From assembly GCA_005656395.1 (NCBI GenBank), contig SRSI01000044.1, positions 744,001 to 808,000 on the forward strand: a DNA stretch of 64,000 nt, given 5' to 3'. Below, piece by piece: positions 52,346 to 63,371 of this stretch; position 1 is the stretch's first letter, and every line of letters starts with the position of its first letter. Under the pieces are notes generated by a model. It was not told the DNA's origin. It worked only from the letters and a program-made list of their open reading frames with translations, and made no database searches. The translations under genes and the position numbers were made by a program. Origin of the DNA: Strongyloides papillosus (taxonomy: Eukaryota > Nematoda > Chromadorea > Rhabditida > Strongyloididae).

Positions 52346-52575
52346 GTCTACAAAAAAATATATAATAAATAAATGTTAAAAAATTTTTTAAAAAATATTA
52401 CAAAAATAATGGGAAGTTTAGACATTATGTTAATATCATATATGACAATTACTTGGCGCGTAAAATACATTCTATCATCTGGACGGTTAGAATAAAGGTC
52501 GACGCTACATTTTTACATCAGCCTTTTTGCTCTTAAAAACTCTACATTCACTAGATGGCAAATGTTCTACAATTG

Positions 52576-52595
52576 TATATATATATATATATATA
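52576..52595. repeat. (TA)10 microsatellite
   Basis: Perfect TA alternation, followed by more degenerate AT sequence. Confidence 0.85.
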
Positions 52596-53193
52596 ATTTT
52601 ATAATATATAAATATATATTTGTATAACAATGCCTATGTTTAAAAGAAAGAAAATATGTGTATATTTTTTTTCTATACAGCATATTTAGATATATCCTCA
52701 AAAAGACATAAAAAAATCAATTTATAAAATTTTTTCAAAATATAGCTAATGATAAATAATTAACCTCAAAAGAGAGTGAGATAGAGTGAAAGAGAGTTAT
52801 AAAATTTGACATATAAAGAAGGGATATAAAATTAAATGCCTGCCTTTTACCAGAAAGTAGGAAGATATGCAATAATAATTTATTACATAAAAGAAAATAG
52901 TTATGTATATGATCATTAAAGTCCACAATAATATAGCATAAAAAAATTTTATTAAAAGATTATAGTTAAAGTATAAATGACAAAAGTTAAAATTAAAATT
53001 TGATTTATCTATAACTATAATAAGTAGATTATAATTTTTTCTTTTCAATAAAATTAACAAAAGTATTATTATTACACTAAATACCGCTGCCATAAAATGG
53101 AGATTATTAAAATAAAACCTTTCATTTTTTTTAATGTAAATAGTTGTATAATATATAAAATACCTAACACCTCCTTCTAATTAAAACAATCAA

Positions 53194-53240
53194 GATGATT
53201 TTATCGGATTGGTTAGCTCAACGTGAAGCTTTCAATCATC
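53194..53240. other. Short inverted repeat in a GC-richer island
   Basis: GATGATT at 53194-53200 and AATCATC at 53234-53240 are perfect inverted copies. Inside them, GATTG / CAATC and AGCT / AGCT can also pair around a loop of about eight bases. The surrounding 130 bases are less AT-rich than their flanks. It may be a regulatory element or a small structured RNA; the evidence is slight. Confidence 0.3.
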
Positions 53241-54612
53241 CTTTTGTGTGCCATGTTTGATAAAGCTATTTATTTGTCACTTAGGCACTGTAGGGGGTTA
53301 AAAACGACAGCTATATTAGTAATAATTATCTTGTAACTTTTTTTTAGGCTATTAGTAAAAAGAGAAAAAAAATTTAAAAATGTTGAGAGTGATGAATAAA
53401 TATATATAGATATATAAAAGAATGATGAGAAATGTGAAAATGAATATTTTATACTTATAAAAAGAGTGTAACCCTGAAATCATTGTGAGGTAATACAATA
53501 AATTGTATTGTAAATCTATTTTTTTATAACAACTAAAATAGGAAAATATAGAGGAAGAAAAAGTAGAAGAGAATTGATAATAATATATAATCTAAAATAC
53601 TCTTTGTTAGTATACGACTTATCTAATATTATAATTATCTTCCCTTTTTTAACAAAAAAGAACCTAAGAAGTAATATCATTGGTCGTTAATCGAAAATGG
53701 GAAGAACCTTATGAATTAATTTATTATAGGAAACAGTAATTATAAGTGCATAGAGATAAGTTAAATAAATATTATACTATTATGTGTTATAAATAATTAT
53801 TATCAAATAAATCATATGTTATCGTGTTAAATTAACATACTAATTAGATAATAAAAGGAAAAAAAAAGTAGTGTAACAAAAAATAGACAATTTATTATAT
53901 AAATTATAAATTTATATATTTATATAATATAATAATTAAGATGTTTAATAATATTCACAAAAAAGAAAGAAATTAAATGCGTTTAATGTTAGTAAATAGA
54001 TAAATGAACCAAAAATTAATGGGTGAATATTCAAAAAGTGAACATAATAACATTATATCTAAATATATTTAGTCAACAACGAGAGAAGTATGTATATAAT
54101 TTTTCTTTTTGTTAAATTATCACTTCTGCAATATAAGATAAATAATCCTTATCAGATGCACAAAAAATAATAATTAAAATTTAATAAATTCATATTGAAA
54201 AGATTACAAATTAACTGTATTACTGATAAAAAATTATTTTAAATGCAACTTTTGTTAACAATAAAGGAAATATGGAACATTTTTTTGACAATAAATATTT
54301 CAATCCATTACCTTACAATACAAATAATGCAAAAATATATTTTTTTTCTTTTATTATATCACTCCACACCAAAGTAAAAATAAAATCATTCACATATATA
54401 ATTAGTATCTTAAAAGTGCAAAGAAATTATAATAAAAAAGTGTATAGAAATACAAATATACATAAATTTTAAAAAATATTTTAAATAACCAATACATTTA
54501 TAAAATTTTATCTCATTTTTTATTATATATGTTGAATAACCTCACTTATTATTACAATCATAAATTGATAGATACTTAGTTTTAAAAGAATGGTGCATGT
54601 AAATGTATGATG

Positions 54613-54627
54613 GTTGTCCATAGCAAC
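54613..54627 (+). promoter_or_regulatory. X-box-like RFX/DAF-19 site before daf-10
   Basis: GTTGTCCATAGCAAC is an imperfect inverted repeat with two RFX half sites (GTTGTC and AGCAAC). Its right half, ATAGCAAC, fits the nematode X-box ATRRNAAC. It ends 122 bases before the daf-10 ATG. DAF-19 controls many intraflagellar-transport genes through X-boxes at about this distance, so position and target agree. The left half departs from the strict 14-base consensus by one extra base. Confidence 0.7.
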
Positions 54628-54652
54628 ATGTAAATATGATAGCTTAGGATAA

Positions 54653-54659
54653 TACGTCA
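54653..54659 (+). promoter_or_regulatory. CRE-like TACGTCA site
   Basis: TACGTCA, a CREB/ATF-type half site, lies 26 bases after the X-box-like element and about 90 bases before the daf-10 start. A 7-base match can occur by chance. Confidence 0.35.
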
Positions 54660-54749
54660 CTTTATACTTAAATCTCACAATAAAATTTCTCATTATTCTT
54701 GATTATTTACCTATTTTTTTATTACTCTTCTCCTCTTTTCTACATCACA

Positions 54750-57700
54750 ATGCGTCCTGTGCTTAATTGGATTGATAAAATTTCTGACGAAAATGATTTT
54801 GAACTTGGGTAAGTTTTTTTATATAATACACTGTCAAAAGATGTATTTAAATATGTACTATTTTTGTGTTCAGTGTAAATACATTAACTTTTTATTTATA
54901 AAAATGAAAATTAAATTTAAATTATGCGATCTTATCTTTTAACTGTCCTTGATTATTTTAAAAAGTGTGTGTTGTTGATACTTTATAGTCTTTGTAACAT
55001 TTTATCTTTTTTTGACGTTGTCTGTACCAATTAGTGTTTTTTTTTGGTTTATATCTCTATTTACCAAAACGTAAAAAATCTGGTTGTTGACGGTAATTAC
55101 GATCAAAAACATCATTAAAAAGGAGGGTTCCTGGTGAACGACCAAAACGTAAGAAGTTAGTATTTGTGGTACCTCTTTTTCCGAAACGTAAAAAGTTTGG
55201 TTTTCTGTATTCACGATTAAATTGTTCCTCAACTAAATTTCTTCCGAATCTTAAAAAGTTATTTCTTTTACCAAATCTTAAAAAATTCGGCTCCTTTCCT
55301 ACTTCGATGTTTCTTTTTCCAAATCGTAAAAAATCAGGTGAATTACCTTTACCAAATCTAAGGAAATTAGCATCATCAATTCCTAAGGTACGACCAAATC
55401 TTAAGAAGTTTTGATGATCAGATCTTCCAAATCTTAAGAAATTTGGATCAGCGGCTTTCTTATCCATTGCTGGCGTTACTACACCACCTGTACTTCTTCC
55501 ATATCTAATAAAGTTAGGTTTACGTTTTTCAGGTGTTGCATGTGTTACAATTTGACATTGATCATCAAGTACATCATTATCCTTAATTGATGCTTGTTCT
55601 TGTAATGATAATTTGTCAAACTCTAAACATATTTGAGCATTTGGATTTGCCTTACAACAATCAGGAAATGCCTATAAAAAATTTAAAACACCTTTGAAAA
55701 TCTTTTTTAAAAAATCTTACTTTAGCAACAATGGAGTAATAAAATACAGTGAGTAGTATTAAAAAAATAATCTTTCGGAAGTATTTTTTCATTATCTCAC
55801 TTTAGAAAGTGTGATTGAAGAGGGTTTGCGTGAAATAACACTATATCTCTATTTATATACCATAATATGTGTAAAATGACGATGATTTTAATCAAATTAT
55901 TTAATATGCCACAATTTCTTTGAAATAACATAATTTATTAAATTTTTAAACCATATGAGATCGTCCAAAATGATTATATTATTGTAAATATTTGTATTCA
56001 AATATTAGTAATATTTTTAAGCTAATAATAATTTTTTTTTAAATACATCCACATTTCCTTATTATTGATAATTATGATGAGAAATTTATTTTGTAAGTAA
56101 ACTAATAATATTAAGATGAAATGGTGTCATTTAATTATGCAACATAATAAATGCTATTAATTGACATCTAATTACATAGATCCCCTTTTTGATAGTTTTT
56201 ATCTTTTTTACAGAAGCACAATATATGACATTGCTTTTAAACCAGATGGAACAGAATTAATAGCAGCAGCTGATTGTAAAGTACTAGTTTATGATGCCAG
56301 TGACGGTACTTTATTAAAGTCTCTTAAAGGACATAAAGATATTGTTTATGCCGTGACATACTCACATACAGGTGAACTAATTGCTAGTGGGTCTGCTGAC
56401 AAATCTGTTATAATATGGAATGATATACATGAGGGAACTTTAAAATATTCACATAATGAATCAATTCAATGTATCGCATTTAATCCTTTCTCAAATACTC
56501 TTATAAGTTGTTCTATAAGTGATTTTGGTTTATGGCAACAAGAGGATAAAAATGTAAGTAAGTATAAAGTTTTTAGTAGATGTTGTGCATGTGCATGGAA
56601 TAGTACTGGAGAAATTTTTGCTATTGGAATGTTTGATGGGACTGTATCACTTAGATCAGAGACAGATGGTGAATTATTACATACAATTGTAAGGCCAGGT
56701 GGAGAACCTGTCTGGGCATTAACATTTGCCTCCCCTCGTTTAGATTACACTCAACCATCAAAAGGAAAAATTAATTATGCTCCAATTTATTATCCAGGGG
56801 AGATGTTAGTTGTTACAGATTGGGCAAGAAAGATATCATTTTACAATATAGAGGGTCAAAATGTTCCACCAAATGAAAAAGAACTTGAATTTGATGTATT
56901 TTCAATAGCCTACATGTGTAATGGTAATTTTCTTATAATAGGAGGAATGGATAGGAATATTTTATTATATACAAGAGAGGGAACATGTTTAGGATGTGTT
57001 GCGATAATGGACAGCTGGGTAACAGTAATAAAAGTGAGACCAAAGACTAATACTATAGTCGTTGGATGTGTCGATGGAGGAATTGCATGTTATCAATTGA
57101 TGTTTTCAACAGTTCATGGTTTACATAAAGATAAATATGCATATCGTCTAAATATGACGGATGTTATTATACAACATCTTAGTAAACAAATAAATACAAG
57201 AATTAACTGTGGAGATTTAGTCAAAAAAGTTGCTGTATATAACCAAAAACTCGCAATACAATTAACAGACAAAGTTAATATTTACAATCAAGTAACTGGA
57301 GACAAAGAAAATGAACCTCTAGATTATCGGTTAGTTGAAAGGATAAATCAAAATTTCGAGTGTTCTTTATTAGTAATTTGTGCACAACATCTTATTTTAT
57401 GTCAAGAGAAGCGTTTACAATGTTACGATTTCAAAGGTCTCCGTCAAAGAGAATGGATAATGGATTCATTGATAAGATATATAAAGGTTATTGGTGGACC
57501 ACCTGGAAGAGAAGCAATTTTATTAGGATTAAGAAATGGTCTAATATGTAAAATTTTCGTAGACAATCCATTTCCACTAATAATATATCAACTTAAAAAT
57601 GCTGTAAGGTGTTTAGATATTTCTCAGGAGAAAAAAAAATTAGCAACAGTTGATGAGAATGGAGTATGCACAACTGTTTCCTTGCAAACAAAAGAAGTGT

Positions 57701-59735
57701 TGTTTTCTGAACCAAATAGTTCTAGTGTTGCTTTTAATACAGAAAATGAAAATTTATTATGTTATAGTGGCAATAATATTTTAAATGTTAAAGCATATGA
57801 TTTTACACCTAATAGTCAAAAAATGCAGGGATTTGTTGTTGGATTTAGTGGTAAAAAAGTTTTTTCACTCCATTTATATCAAATGTCAACAATAGAGGTA
57901 CCTTTAACGAATCATCTGTATCAATATTTAGAAAAACATATGTATAAAGAGGCTTATGATATTGCGATATTAGGCGTAACAGAAAATGATTGGGCAATTT
58001 TGGCAAATGATGCATTAGAAAATTTAGAATTTGATATCGCTAAAAAAGCTTTTTGTAAAATTAAAGACTGTCGATCGTTGATGTTGATATATGAAGTTGA
58101 GGATATGCTTAATAAAGGACATTCAAAACCAGAACTCTTAGGGTACATTCTTGCCCACCAAGGACGTTTTAGAGAAGCTGCAACAGTTTACCAACAAAAT
58201 AATCTTGAAATGAATGCCTTAGATATGTTTTCTGAATTGAGGATGTTTGATGAGGCACAGGAGTACATGTTAAAGGCATCTGTCGACACACAAAAAGCAA
58301 TAATAAGAAAAAAAGCTGAATGGGCGAAATTATCAAATAATATGGCTATAGCAGCTCAAATGCTAGTTGATTCAGAGGATTATGATAAAGCAATACAGAT
58401 TATGATTGATAATGATTGGTTAGATATGATACTTCAAACATTACGTAAGGTAGATAAAGGTAATACAGAATTATTAAAAACAATTGGATATTATTTGATC
58501 AAGAGGGAGGAATTTAGTGTTGCAACATCAATATTTACATCAATAAATGATGTAAGAAGTCTCCTTAATATGCATATTGTAGCAAGGCAATGGGACGATG
58601 CATTTGCTATTTGTCAACACAATCCTCAATATACAGATATTGTTTGTTTACCATATGCTAGATGGTTAGCAGAAGAAGGACGATTTGATGAAGCACAGGA
58701 AGCATATAAAAAAAGTGGTAACATATCAGAAGCATTCAGTGTTCTAAATACTTTAGCGATTAATGCATTAAAAGAGAAAAGATATATGGATGCATCATAT
58801 TATCATTGGAAATTAGCAACAACATACCTTGTAAAATCTCAAACATCACCAAAATATATTGAAAAATTTTATGAATACCTTAGGAATGCTGATATATATT
58901 ATGCTTATGACACCGTTTACAAATGTACAACGGAACCATTTACATCAGTAAGAAAAGAAAATTTATTTAATTGTCTACGTTACCTGATCCTTAATTATGA
59001 GGATACTCCATACATCTCTCGTTTTGCCATATTATTTTCATTTACAGAATTATGTAAAGAATTCAAAGCATACAAGACAACCAGACTTGCCTTAGATCAA
59101 TTAACACAATTAAATTATCCATTACATTATGAATCACAAATACACTACTCATTCATCGATATTAGAGCTGCCCCATTTACAGATAATGAAGATTTATTAC
59201 CTTTATGTTTCAAGTGTGGCCTTCACAATCCATTGTTAGGAAAGAAATCATGTGCGCAATGTAAAACAGAATTTTTGTATTCATTTTTTAGTTTTGGTAG
59301 GCATTTTATATATAATATAACAAATTTATATTTTTGCACTTTCTATTTACAGACATATTACCATTGGTTGAGATAAAAATTAGTGATGACATAACAGATG
59401 AGGAGGCAGTTGATTTAATATCAAAGGAGGCAGGTGATAGTGGAGTTAATACATCATCAATTGTTCATAGTCAGGAAAAGACAAAAGATATTATACTAAC
59501 GAGGGAACAATTGTTAATATTAGATAAGACAAATTGTTTCATTCAAAAATGGCCAAAACCGTTGAGATATCGGTATTTTGTTAATGTTTTACAGGAAATT
59601 AATATTACACAATGTGATGAATGTTTTAAGTTTTTTTTACTTGATGATTATGAAGAAGCTATTCTTGAGAATGAATGTTGTCCTTTTTGTAGGAAAAAAA
59701 TTGCCATTTTTAACGATAATGATAAAATTTTGTAA
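54750..59735 (+). CDS. daf-10: Intraflagellar transport protein IFT122 (DAF-10)
   Basis: Three exons: 54750-54808, 56214-59296 and 59353-59735, giving about 1,174 residues against about 1,240 in human. IFT122 is a core subunit of IFT complex A, which drives retrograde transport and membrane-protein entry in cilia. Exon 1 reads MRPVLNWIDKI, matching the known MRxVLxWxDK start. The first WD40 propeller follows (TIYDIAFKPDGTELIAAADC, SADKSVIIW, SDFGLW, RPGGEPVWALTF). A second carries SWVTVIKVRPKTNTIVVGC, STVHGLHKDKYAYR and SLIRYIKVIGGPPGREAILL. A TPR-like helical region spans about 590-1000. Two zinc-ribbon-like cysteine pairs end the protein: CFKC/CAQC near 1018-1037 and CDEC/CPFC near 1134-1160. 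The 1,405 bp first intron contains the whole flp-1 gene on the opposite strand; the other intron is 56 bp. Expression is probably in ciliated sensory neurons under the X-box upstream. Identity is very secure. Confidence 0.96.
55057..55792 (-). CDS. flp-1: FLP-1 FMRFamide-like neuropeptide precursor
   Basis: Two exons on the minus strand, 55792-55721 and 55671-55057, in phase 0; 228 residues. Exon 1 is the signal peptide (MKKYFRKIIFLILLTVFYYS). The spacer has four cysteines (PDCCK, QICLE, DQCQI). Ten amidated peptides follow, cut at K/R sites with a glycine amide donor: one KPNFIRYG and nine ending FLRFG. The nine include AADPNFLRFG, SDHQNFLRFG, TLGIDDANFLRFG, GNSPDFLRFG, EPNFLRFG, NNFLRFG, KPNFLRFG, TNTNFLRFG and QQPDFLRFG. 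KPN(M/I)RYG plus many PNFLRFG copies is the FLP-1 signature. FLP-1 peptides act on G-protein-coupled receptors and, in C. elegans, tune locomotion and egg-laying. The last copy ends FGK directly before the stop. The gene lies wholly inside intron 1 of daf-10, antisense to it, with its own TATA-like box upstream. An AATAAA on this strand at about 54887-54894 could end the transcript close to daf-10 exon 1. Confidence 0.96.
55851..55859 (-). promoter_or_regulatory. TATA-like box of flp-1
   Basis: TATATAAAT on the minus strand, 59 bases before the flp-1 ATG. The distance leaves a short leader of about 30 bases. In DNA this rich in AT the motif alone is weak, but its position is right. Confidence 0.45.
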
Positions 59736-62489
59736 CTGTTTTTTTTAAAGTTTAGTTTTTTTTCTAAAGATGAGATGAAACAAATTGAAAATAAAATGAT
59801 ATACTTTAAGTTTGTTAAAATTTTTAGAATAACTTCTAATTACACATATTATAATGACAAAAAAATATTGGTCATTTTTCAAGCGAATAATTTCACGTTC
59901 AAAAATTTATATAATGCTTTTATTTGAAGAACAACCTTTATAATTTTATTGTATATTTTTATAATTGAGTATCATACATAAGTAAATTTTTAATAAATTT
60001 ATGTTCATTATAAAAAATGCTTTTAAGAGGAAAGTTACTTGTCATTCTAATACACTGTAGAAAGTTTTATGGAAAAACAAAAAGATCTAACGGAATTTAA
60101 AAAAAAAATATATAGAGAAGAGATTATTTCGAAGCTAAAAAAGAAAATATTGTTTAGAAAATTTCTTTTGAGATGATTTGAATAATGATAATCATAAAAT
60201 TTTAGTGGTCTACTGTTTCAATTATTCACATCGACATTTTTATCATTTGATGAAATTATTAAATCTGAGGAATATTGCTTGAAAATTACTAAAGGTAGCT
60301 AAACGTTAGAACGTATTTGTCCATAATTGATTAATTGATAAGAGAAAACATTGTTTAATAAAAATTTTAAATTGAATAGTAACAAATTTTACATTAAAAA
60401 ATAAACAAATTAAATGCACACTTTTCGTTGTCCCTTATATTTATTAGATATACTTCTAACAGACTACCATATTTTTAAAAATTCAGGTAAATTTTAGGGA
60501 ATAAAATTATTAAAAGTAGATAAAAAATATCAAATATTTTATACACTCACAAATTATTGTATCGTTTTCCGTCTCATTTTATCATTTTGCTCTTTTTTGA
60601 CTCTGTTAGATGTTAATAAATAAGACAATTATACAATGACAAATATGCTATATTATATATACTCTTAGATAGTCATCGTTTATTCCCTAACAGACTCATT
60701 TTACATTTTGGTCGATACAATTTTTAGATTCAATTTTTTTCATAATTCTTTTCACCGCTTAGAGTTATAATGTCGTCAAATTATCGCATATACAAAAAAT
60801 ATATTCGATAAAATTATAAGATGATGTTGAATGTATGTTAAATAAATTCATTTTTTGATAAATATATTTAATTAATATATCATAAATATAACATATTTAC
60901 TAGTACCTTTCAAGTACAAAATTTATTACTTTAAAAAATCAATTAAAATTTTTTGAAACTTTTAATTTGGTAGTAAAAAAATATATTCATTACAATGCCA
61001 TTGTAGAAATTAGATAGCAAATATTTTTGACTCGCTTTTAAGTATAATAAAACGTATAATTCTTATTTTTTTCTCTTACGTAAACTAAATTCAATCTCAA
61101 ATGCCTTTAATTCATATAAAATCTCTAACTTATTGTAACTTTTGTATTTATAATATATTTTATCAATAAATATGAATGATTTTCACAAATTTTTCTTGTT
61201 AATTTCATTTACTTAAAATGGGTGAGTGCTTTTTAAGTTATTTCATTTTCCTCCAAAAATAAAAAAAAACTCAGATGAGGATGAAACCATAAAAAATCAA
61301 ATTTTATTATAGTTCAATTCAAACAATTTTAAATTTAATATATCACAAAAAATAACTTTATGGCGCCAATGTACGCACATACGTAAAAATATATGCAAAA
61401 ATAATTAAATATTGCATCGTCTCATTCTAGAGAATGGTCCGTGTATTTCGATATAATAATTTGTAAGTGTAGGATTTATCCATAGATTTTTAAACACCAG
61501 AACTTTATAAAACTAAACTAAAGTAACTTAAGTACTGTTATCAGAGTATATTAATTAAGGTGACAAATAAAAATTACTCTAGACTAAATAATAGTTTCTT
61601 AATTTAGATCATTGTTATTTCAACAACGTTATTATTAAATACAAAGAATGTCAACGAAATCGCCATAAAAATTTATAAGAATGTTACTTTTTTAATGTTG
61701 ACATAGCTTTATGATTCCATATCTTTCTAAAAGCCTAAAATTACATTTAAAAAACGCTTAAGATGAATGAAATCTTCAGTATATAATTGTCAATATTGTC
61801 TCTATTTTTTTGAAGAATTTTTAGATTTCTTAATTTTTCAAAATAATATAATTTTTTTTTAAAACATGATATTTTTTACATTATTATAAACTTCTAATAG
61901 CCAAACTTCATTTCTACAACACAAATCAAGATTCGTTAATGAATGTTGATTTTGTGTGAAGTTATGATAACTTTCATTAGAAATATTTTTAAGCCATTTT
62001 CTAACAAACAAGTTTTAATAATGAAAAACATTCATGATAATGAAGAGCAGTAAATACTTAATCATATAAAACTCTAGTAATTTAAGGTAACACTTGAATA
62101 TTTGCTCTTGGTTTTTTTATAAAAATGGTTAAAAGTAATAAAAAGGTTATTTTCACTATGGTGAAAATTGGCAATTTTTTATCCTTTATTACTTTACCTT
62201 AAATCAATATTTAAAATTGAATCTTGGAATATTTTGTAAAAAAACATTTGACTGTAAGATAGACAGAATACTCTAGAAAATATTATGTTTTGAAAAACTA
62301 TAAAATTCTTGAAAAAAAATCACATAAATAAGGATAACTATATAATAAATTAGCATTTTTTCATCCATATTCAAATATTTTTTAGTTATATTGCAAGTTT
62401 TCAAATGAATATAAGATCATAAAAATACGTTAAGATTGAAAAAAGTTATATCATTCAAATTCTTATGGTTACATCTTTGAAACAATGTA
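59736..62489. other. AT-rich intergenic stretch
   Basis: About 2.75 kb between daf-10 and the mariner element, with no coding signal. The left part is daf-10 3' UTR. Confidence 0.5.
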
Positions 62490-62516
62490 TTAGGTTGTCG
62501 CAAAAGTTCGTGCGTA
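62490..62516 (+). repeat. Left terminal inverted repeat of mariner
   Basis: TTAGGTTGTCGCAAAA is followed by GTTCGTGCGTA. The right end in inverse orientation reads TTAGGTTGTCGCAAAA, then CTACATGCGTA, so 16 bases match perfectly before divergence. Confidence 0.88.
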
Positions 62517-62727
62517 TTTTTCAAAATGATTTTTATCATCAAAAAAATGTGATCACAAATGATTTGGAATTAAGGTATGATGATAGATAGTACAACTTCT
62601 CAGCTTTCAAATTCGTATAATCACGATTTCTCATATCAATTATGCCAAATTTTCTATTGCTAAACATAGATGTGATCAGAAGTCATTTTTGACACCGTTT
62701 TTCCAAAGTGCTCTAGCTAAAACAAAT

Positions 62728-63298
62728 GACAACTGATGCTTTTAAAAATTTATGTGCAGCATTGGGAGGAGATGTAGTAGATGTTAGAACTATGTAATGA
62801 TTGTTCTCGAAGTTTCAAGAAAGAGAAATGAATCTTGAAAGTGAAGCATGCATTGGTATGGCTTCAGCTTCCAATGAAGATTTTTTTAGATTCTATCAAT
62901 TTTAAATTACTTTTAAAAATTTCTAATGTAAAATGGTATCAAAATTAGACAAGAAAAGTCTAAAAAAATTACGAAATTCAGAAAATAACAAAAATGTTGT
63001 TCTTCAATATGACGACATGCGACATTGAAGACTCGAAAAAATCCGGATAAGAGAAGTTATAAATTTCCCTCGTACACAACATACTTCCTAGATGTTTCTC
63101 TATCTAATCACTACTAACTCTTATCTCTACACAGCTTCTAGGACAGTAGATATTTCAGTTAAGTTGGTAAGGCAAATATTGGTTTTTTTAAAACTTTCTC
63201 CAAAAAGGATAAGAAATTCTTCGAATCTGGAATCGATAAGCTATCCGATAAATGGAGACAAATAGTCGGTAATAGCGGACAATATATCATTAATTAAA
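62728..63298 (+). pseudogene. Degenerate mariner transposase
   Basis: Two recognisable ends survive. The N-terminal helix-turn-helix part reads LCAALGGDVVDVRTM, then two stop codons (62795-62800), then LFSKFQEREMNLESEA, where mariners carry an R-W-F-x-K-F motif and an acid-rich M-N-L-E-D stretch. The C-terminal end reads KKFFESGIDKLSDKWRQIVG and ends GQYIIN before a TAA at 63296-63298. Near 63000, VVLQYDDMRH is a faded form of the catalytic H-D-N-A-R-P-H block. The catalytic centre is disrupted and a central portion is deleted, so no active enzyme is possible. Confidence 0.75.
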
Positions 63299-63344
63299 TA
63301 AATTCCTAATTAAAATTATATTGTTCTGAAGTGTCTATATAAAA

Positions 63345-63371
63345 TACGCATGTAGTTTTGCGACAACCTAA
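63345..63371 (-). repeat. Right terminal inverted repeat of mariner
   Basis: TTTTGCGACAACCTAA at the right end, the inverse of the left end, followed by the second TA. Confidence 0.88.

Larger units (their letters stand above)
52346..54749. other. Divergent promoter region between fork-head gene and daf-10
   Basis: About 2.4 kb. It has a GC-richer island at 52450-52565, a (TA)10 run at 52576-52595, another island with a short inverted repeat at 53190-53320, and the X-box and CRE-like sites near 54.6 kb. Between 53.3 and 54.0 kb the plus strand is purine-rich, that is, pyrimidine-rich on the sense strand of the fork-head gene. I see no coding gene. Confidence 0.55.
62490..63371 (+). mobile_element. 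Internally deleted mariner element
   Basis: An 882-base element with terminal inverted repeats starting TTAGGTTGTCGCAAAA and ending with the inverse copy, flanked on each side by a TA, the mariner target duplication. A full mariner is about 1.3 kb, so roughly a third is missing. The inside carries a decayed transposase on the plus strand. The intact ends mean it could in principle be moved by a transposase from another copy. Confidence 0.85.

Noticed and set aside
52797..53093. 98-codon minus-strand hydrophobic frame upstream of the fork-head gene
   Set aside because: Composition is that of AT-rich non-coding DNA and no exon signals fit.
54272..54472. 66-codon plus-strand frame upstream of daf-10
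   Set aside because: No homology, no splice signal into daf-10 and low complexity; the MRPVLNWIDK exon at 54750 is the conserved start.
55166..55414. Plus-strand frame with repeated PNLKKF-type units
   Set aside because: It is the antisense reading of the repeated FLP-1 peptides, so its periodicity is a shadow of flp-1.
61360..61440. Patch of less AT-rich sequence after daf-10
   Set aside because: No frame, repeat or motif could be recognised.
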